Source: Streptacidiphilus rugosus AM-16 (GTDB lineage Bacteria > Actinomycetota > Actinomycetes > Streptomycetales > Streptomycetaceae). From it: DNA of 64,000 bases. The stretch is taken from assembly GCF_000744655.1 (NCBI RefSeq), contig NZ_JQMJ01000003.1, forward strand, positions 558,001-622,000. The letters are read 5' to 3'. Within the stretch, counting starts at the first letter, position 1. Each line of letters begins with the position of its first letter. A program made the translations under genes and the position numbers. Under the pieces are notes generated by a model, which saw only the letters and a program-made list of their open reading frames with translations, did no database searches and was not told the DNA's origin. Positions 61,809 to 64,000 of the stretch are shown piece by piece.

Positions 61809-62576
61809 ATGGCAAGTGTGATCACGGCTTCGGACCCTTCGTGGATAGGCCCGTTCGCCGGGCTGAGCCCCCGCGTGTTCCGCAAGCTGATCACCGTGCT
61901 GCGACGTGAAGGCGCCGATGAGGTCCGCCCCGGGCGCCCCTGGTCGCTTTCCCTGGAGGACCGGGTTCTGTTGGTAGCTGCTTACTGGCGCACCAACCTG
62001 ACACTGCGGCAGCTTGCACCGCTGTTCGGCATCTCGAAGTCCGCGGCCGACCGGATCGTCGACCACATCGGCCCGCTGCTGGCGCTCAAGCAGCGGCAGC
62101 GTTTCCGCAAGGGAGCCGTGCTCATCGTCGACGGCACTCTCGTGCCCACCCGGGACCACTTCGTCGCGGAACAGTCCAAGAACTATCGGTACTCCACCAA
62201 CCACCAGGTCGTCATCGACGCCGACACACAGCTGGTCGTTGTCGTGGGCAGACCGCTCCCGGGCAACCGGAACGACTGCAAGGCATGGGCCGAGTCCGGC
62301 GCAAAGGCGGCGGTCGGCAAGACCATCACGATCGCCGATGGCGGCTACCCGGGCACCGGTCTCGTCATGCCTCACCGCCGCTCGCCCGGCGGCGAACTCT
62401 GCGACTGGAAGCGGGAGCACAACCGCTCCCACAAGCAGGTCCGGGCCCGCGTCGAGCACGTCTTCGCGCGCATGAAGACCTGGAAGATCCTGCGCGACTG
62501 CCGCCTCAAGGGCGACGGGGTCCACCATGCGATGCTCGGCATCGCCCGCCTGCACAACCTCCTCCGGGCCGGATAA
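61809..62576 (+). CDS. IS5-family DDE transposase
   Basis: This complete 255-residue transposase has an N-terminal helix-turn-helix (TLRQLAPLFGISKSAADRIVDHIG) and a DDE domain: first Asp in VLIVDGTLVP, second Asp in ITIADGGYPG, and Glu in RVEHVFARMKTWKILRD. NRNDCKAW fits the conserved N-x-x-D-x-x-x-W block. Start ATG 61809. No frameshift is visible, so the element may be active. It is one open frame; some relatives use two frames. Confidence 0.9.
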   Translation: MASVITASDPSWIGPFAGLSPRVFRKLITVLRREGADEVRPGRPWSLSLEDRVLLVAAYWRTNLTLRQLAPLFGISKSAADRIVDHIGPLLALKQRQRFRKGAVLIVDGTLVPTRDHFVAEQSKNYRYSTNHQVVIDADTQLVVVVGRPLPGNRNDCKAWAESGAKAAVGKTITIADGGYPGTGLVMPHRRSPGGELCDWKREHNRSHKQVRARVEHVFARMKTWKILRDCRLKGDGVHHAMLGIARLHNLLRAG

Positions 62577-62644
62577 CCAGCTGGCCTGCCCTCCGGCACG
62601 ACAGCACGCCCACCCGGGAAGATCGATTACGGGACAGCCCTTAG

Positions 62645-62945
62645 GCGGCTCTGCCGATAAGGCAGGATCCAGGCTGAGTTGGGTGGTTTCTCCTCGATCG
62701 GGCAGCTCTGCCGGCCCTGGGAGGTTCCCGGTACGCCTCCGGTGCGCGATCGGGGAGGAGTCGCCCCTCCGCAGGAGGCCGCGCGCTTGGTCGCCTGCAC
62801 AGGGCATGAACGACTGGCTTACCGAGGGGCACGGGGCGTCCGATGGGGCACGAATGGTGCACGCAGACGACTCGACTGCGCAGAGTGACTCGTCAGGGCC
62901 AGCTTGACCAGCGCGTTCGCGAGTGCGAAGCGCTTCGGCGCGGTT
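62645..62945. other. Element right arm without recognisable gene
   Basis: No gene is supported here. The composition is high GC, with short direct echoes (GGCAGCTCTGCCGG, GGCGGCTCTGCCGA) but no integrase or excisionase fragment that I can recognise. Confidence 0.4.
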
Positions 62946-63003
62946 GTCTTGAAAACCGTCGTGGCAGTGATGTCACCGTGGGTTCAAATCCCACAGACTC
63001 CGC
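62946..63003. repeat. attR (58-bp direct repeat copy 2)
   Basis: Exact copy of 59972-60029. Only the 3' part of tRNA-Ser is present, so no functional tRNA is encoded here. Confidence 0.92.
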
Positions 63004-63028
63004 CGAGGTCGGTCTGAGCACCGGCCGG

Positions 63029-63059
63029 AAGGGGCACCCCGGCTGTCGGGGTGCCCCTT
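63029..63059. terminator. Hairpin terminator beyond attR
   Basis: A 13-bp perfect stem, AAGGGGCACCCCG (63029-63041) with its complement (63047-63059), around GCTGT. It is probably the original terminator of tRNA-Ser before element insertion. Confidence 0.75.
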
Positions 63060-63121
63060 CGACGTTCGAGGGGCCCGCGTTCGGCGGCTGGGGCCGCCGT
63101 ACCGCGGGCGGTCTGACCTGG

Positions 63122-63603
63122 GGATATCCCCTATCCGACTATCGTCCCGGTCGATGCGAGCGGAAAGGTCAGCATCCTGGTCCACGGCAGCAGCCATGTG
63201 GTCGCCGACGTGGTCGGCTTCTTCACCTCCGGCTCAAGCGGCGCGAAGTTCACCAGCGTGACGCCGAACCGTCTGCTGGACACCCGCAACGCGACCGGTG
63301 TGGCCACCAAGACCGTGATCCCGGCCGGGCATACGATCGCGCTCCAGGTCGTGGGGAAGGCCGGTGTCCCGGCCGGGATCACTGCGGTGGTCTTGAACGT
63401 CACGGTCACCCGGACCGCTGGCAGCGGCTTCCTCACCGTCTACGCCGACGGCACGACGGTGCCCGGGGTGTCCAGCCTCAACTGGACGGGGGGCGACGGT
63501 CCCCAACCAGGTCGTCGCGCCGGTCGGGGCGGATGGCAAGGTCGACCTGCACGTCAGCGGAGCCACCGCCGTCATCGCGGACGTTTTCGGCTACTTCAGG
63601 TAG
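63122..63603 (+). pseudogene. Fragment of secreted-repeat-family protein, N-truncated and frameshifted
   Basis: The plus strand holds one and a half domains of the RLLDTR family: SHVVADVVGFF ends a first domain, then TPNRLLDTRNATGVATKT, VVLNVTVTRTAGSGFLTVYADG and SSLNWTGG. At a run of six G's (63488-63493) the frame shifts by +1 and continues TVPNQVVAPVGADGKVDLHVSG to DVFGYFR and a stop at 63601. There is no start codon or signal peptide, so it is a remnant of a gene like that at 29703, cut near 63120. Confidence 0.75.
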
Positions 63604-63626
63604 CGACTACCCGAGCAGTGACGGAT

Positions 63627-63665
63627 GGCGTGAGGCCCGGACCACCATGGTCCGGGCCTCACGCC
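63627..63665. terminator. Hairpin terminator between fragment and minus-strand gene
   Basis: GGCGTGAGGCCCGGACCA (63627-63644), loop CCA, and the exact complement (63648-63665). It has the same AGGCCCGGACC core as the terminator at 32603-32631. Confidence 0.88.
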
Positions 63666-63689
63666 GTGCGGCAGTGCGGGTGGTGCGGA

Positions 63690-64000
63690 TCAGGCGAAGT
63701 AGCCCGCCACGTCGATGAGGAGGTCGGTGCTGCCCGAGGACATGTTCGCGAAGGCGAGTTCGATGCCGCGGGGGCTGCCCTCGGTGATGGCCATGAAGCC
63801 GTTCGACACGGCCTGGTGCGGGACGTAGTTGGCGCCCGAGGTCGCCTTCGCGCCCGACTGGTCGAGGTAGTCGACCCAGAGCCAGCCGGTCGTGTCCGGG
63901 TTGACCGTGGTCAGGTTGAGCACCATGGCCTGGGCCGGCGCGCCCTCGTTCACGAAGGCCGGGACCACGGTGTACAGCGGCTTGTAGGCCCCGATCCTGC
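63690..64000 (-). CDS. Secreted-repeat-family protein, C-terminal part (5' end outside window)
   Basis: The frame is open from the window edge to a stop at 63690, giving the last about 102 residues: YKPLYTVVPAFVNEGAPAQAMVLNLTTVNPD, then GWLWVDYLDQSG, and the family-type end STDLLIDVAGYFA. The closing D(V/L)xGYF and the VLNLTTVNP block are those of the RLLDTR domains at 29703 and 63122. It converges with the fragment at 63122, so two divergent copies of the same family sit tail to tail here. Confidence 0.7.
   Translation of the reverse strand, partial: RIGAYKPLYTVVPAFVNEGAPAQAMVLNLTTVNPDTTGWLWVDYLDQSGAKATSGANYVPHQAVSNGFMAITEGSPRGIELAFANMSSGSTDLLIDVAGYFA

Larger units (their letters stand above)
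61327..62641. mobile_element. IS5-family insertion sequence (IS427-like), 1315 bp with passenger gene
   Basis: The ends are 18-bp inverted repeats with one mismatch: AGGGCTGTCCCGCAATCG (61327-61344) and the complement of 62624-62641. The flanks show a TA duplication (61325-61326 and 62642-62643) in a CTAG target, as in the IS427 group. The element carries a DDE transposase gene and, on the other strand, a DUF6221-type gene; usual elements of this group are about 850 bp with transposase only. Confidence 0.82.
59972..63003. mobile_element. Integrated element remnant at tRNA-Ser, 58-bp attL/attR
   Basis: 59972-60029 (3' two thirds of tRNA-Ser) is repeated exactly as 62946-63003, so an element of about 3 kb lies between two att sites. 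Its content is a membrane-protein gene with lower GC, a tRNA-Arg 3' piece, and an IS5-type insertion with a passenger gene. No integrase, replication or transfer gene remains, so it is a decayed or satellite element. The terminator at 63029-63059 probably belonged to the undisturbed tRNA gene. Confidence 0.88.

Noticed and set aside
62946-63003. Second tRNA-Ser gene
   Set aside because: Only the 3' part is present; the 5' acceptor strand and D arm are missing.

Overview
This 64 kb window is from a high-GC actinobacterium, almost certainly a member of the Streptomycetaceae. The evidence is the codon bias with GC-rich third positions, GTG and TTG starts, ATGA/GTGA overlaps, a TipAL-type regulator with its 19-bp-spacer promoter, an AfsR-like SARP, and a serS / pheA / copper-operon / Xaa-Pro aminopeptidase neighbourhood of Streptomyces type. 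A perfect parS palindrome (44234-44249) and a cluster of DnaA boxes (37316-37586) suggest an origin-proximal position. The genus cannot be fixed from the sequence.

Region 1 (1-20.3 kb) is accessory. After a heavy-metal-binding-domain protein and a luciferase-like oxidoreductase comes an AfsR-type SARP regulator whose reading frame is broken near position 2200. It faces an apparently uncharacterised biosynthetic cluster. An 11-gene minus-strand array (5427-16025) encodes a 300-aa ATP-grasp homologue, a 4-oxalocrotonate-tautomerase-like enzyme, two paralogous cysteine-synthase-like PLP enzymes, a single ATP-grasp ligase, a degenerate ATP-grasp homologue, a tandem double ATP-grasp ligase, an MFS exporter, a tiny Arg-rich ORF, a serine O-acetyltransferase and an NADPH-FMN reductase. 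Divergent from it is a single-module A-Ox-T-TE NRPS of the indigoidine synthetase (IndC/BpsA) type. At the downstream end of the array lies a small secreted peptide with three NGIGPN repeats. The intergenic region before the NRPS carries four TCCCG repeats at 10-11 bp spacing, as expected of a SARP operator. The inferred chemistry is O-acetylserine to beta-substituted alanine(s), ATP-grasp ligation and export, combined with an oxidised glutamine-derived unit.

Region 2 (20.4-34 kb) holds an operon of four related single-pass membrane proteins with proline-rich cytosolic tails, a four-gene ABC exporter cassette (two ATPases, two permeases) that may be expressed leaderless, a lipoprotein serpin, a large secreted repeat protein with a 167-bp perfect internal duplication, and a CynX-type MFS transporter.

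Region 3 (34-60 kb) is core genome: a Cof-type HAD phosphatase, serS, a polysaccharide deacetylase lipoprotein, the DnaA-box cluster, pheA, a copper-homeostasis gene set (YcnI, SCO1, PCuAC, CopC-CopD fusion, Tat-exported Dyp peroxidase, a Met-rich membrane protein), two anti-sigma-type ATPases, a TipAL regulator, a GlxA-type AraC regulator, a frameshifted secreted protein, Xaa-Pro aminopeptidase, a SpoIIE-type phosphatase, a small primase/polymerase-like protein, a SEC-C protein, a glycerophosphodiesterase, a TPP-riboswitch-controlled NCS1 permease (CytX) and an HtrA-like protease.

Region 4 (59.9-64 kb) begins with tRNA-Ser(UGA). Its 3' part is duplicated as a 58-bp direct repeat about 3 kb away, marking an integrated element without an integrase. 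The element contains an AT-richer membrane-protein gene, a truncated tRNA-Arg 3' piece, and an IS5-family element of 1315 bp that encloses a passenger DUF6221-type gene. Beyond it lie a frameshifted fragment and a partial gene of the same secreted-repeat family as the 29.7 kb gene.
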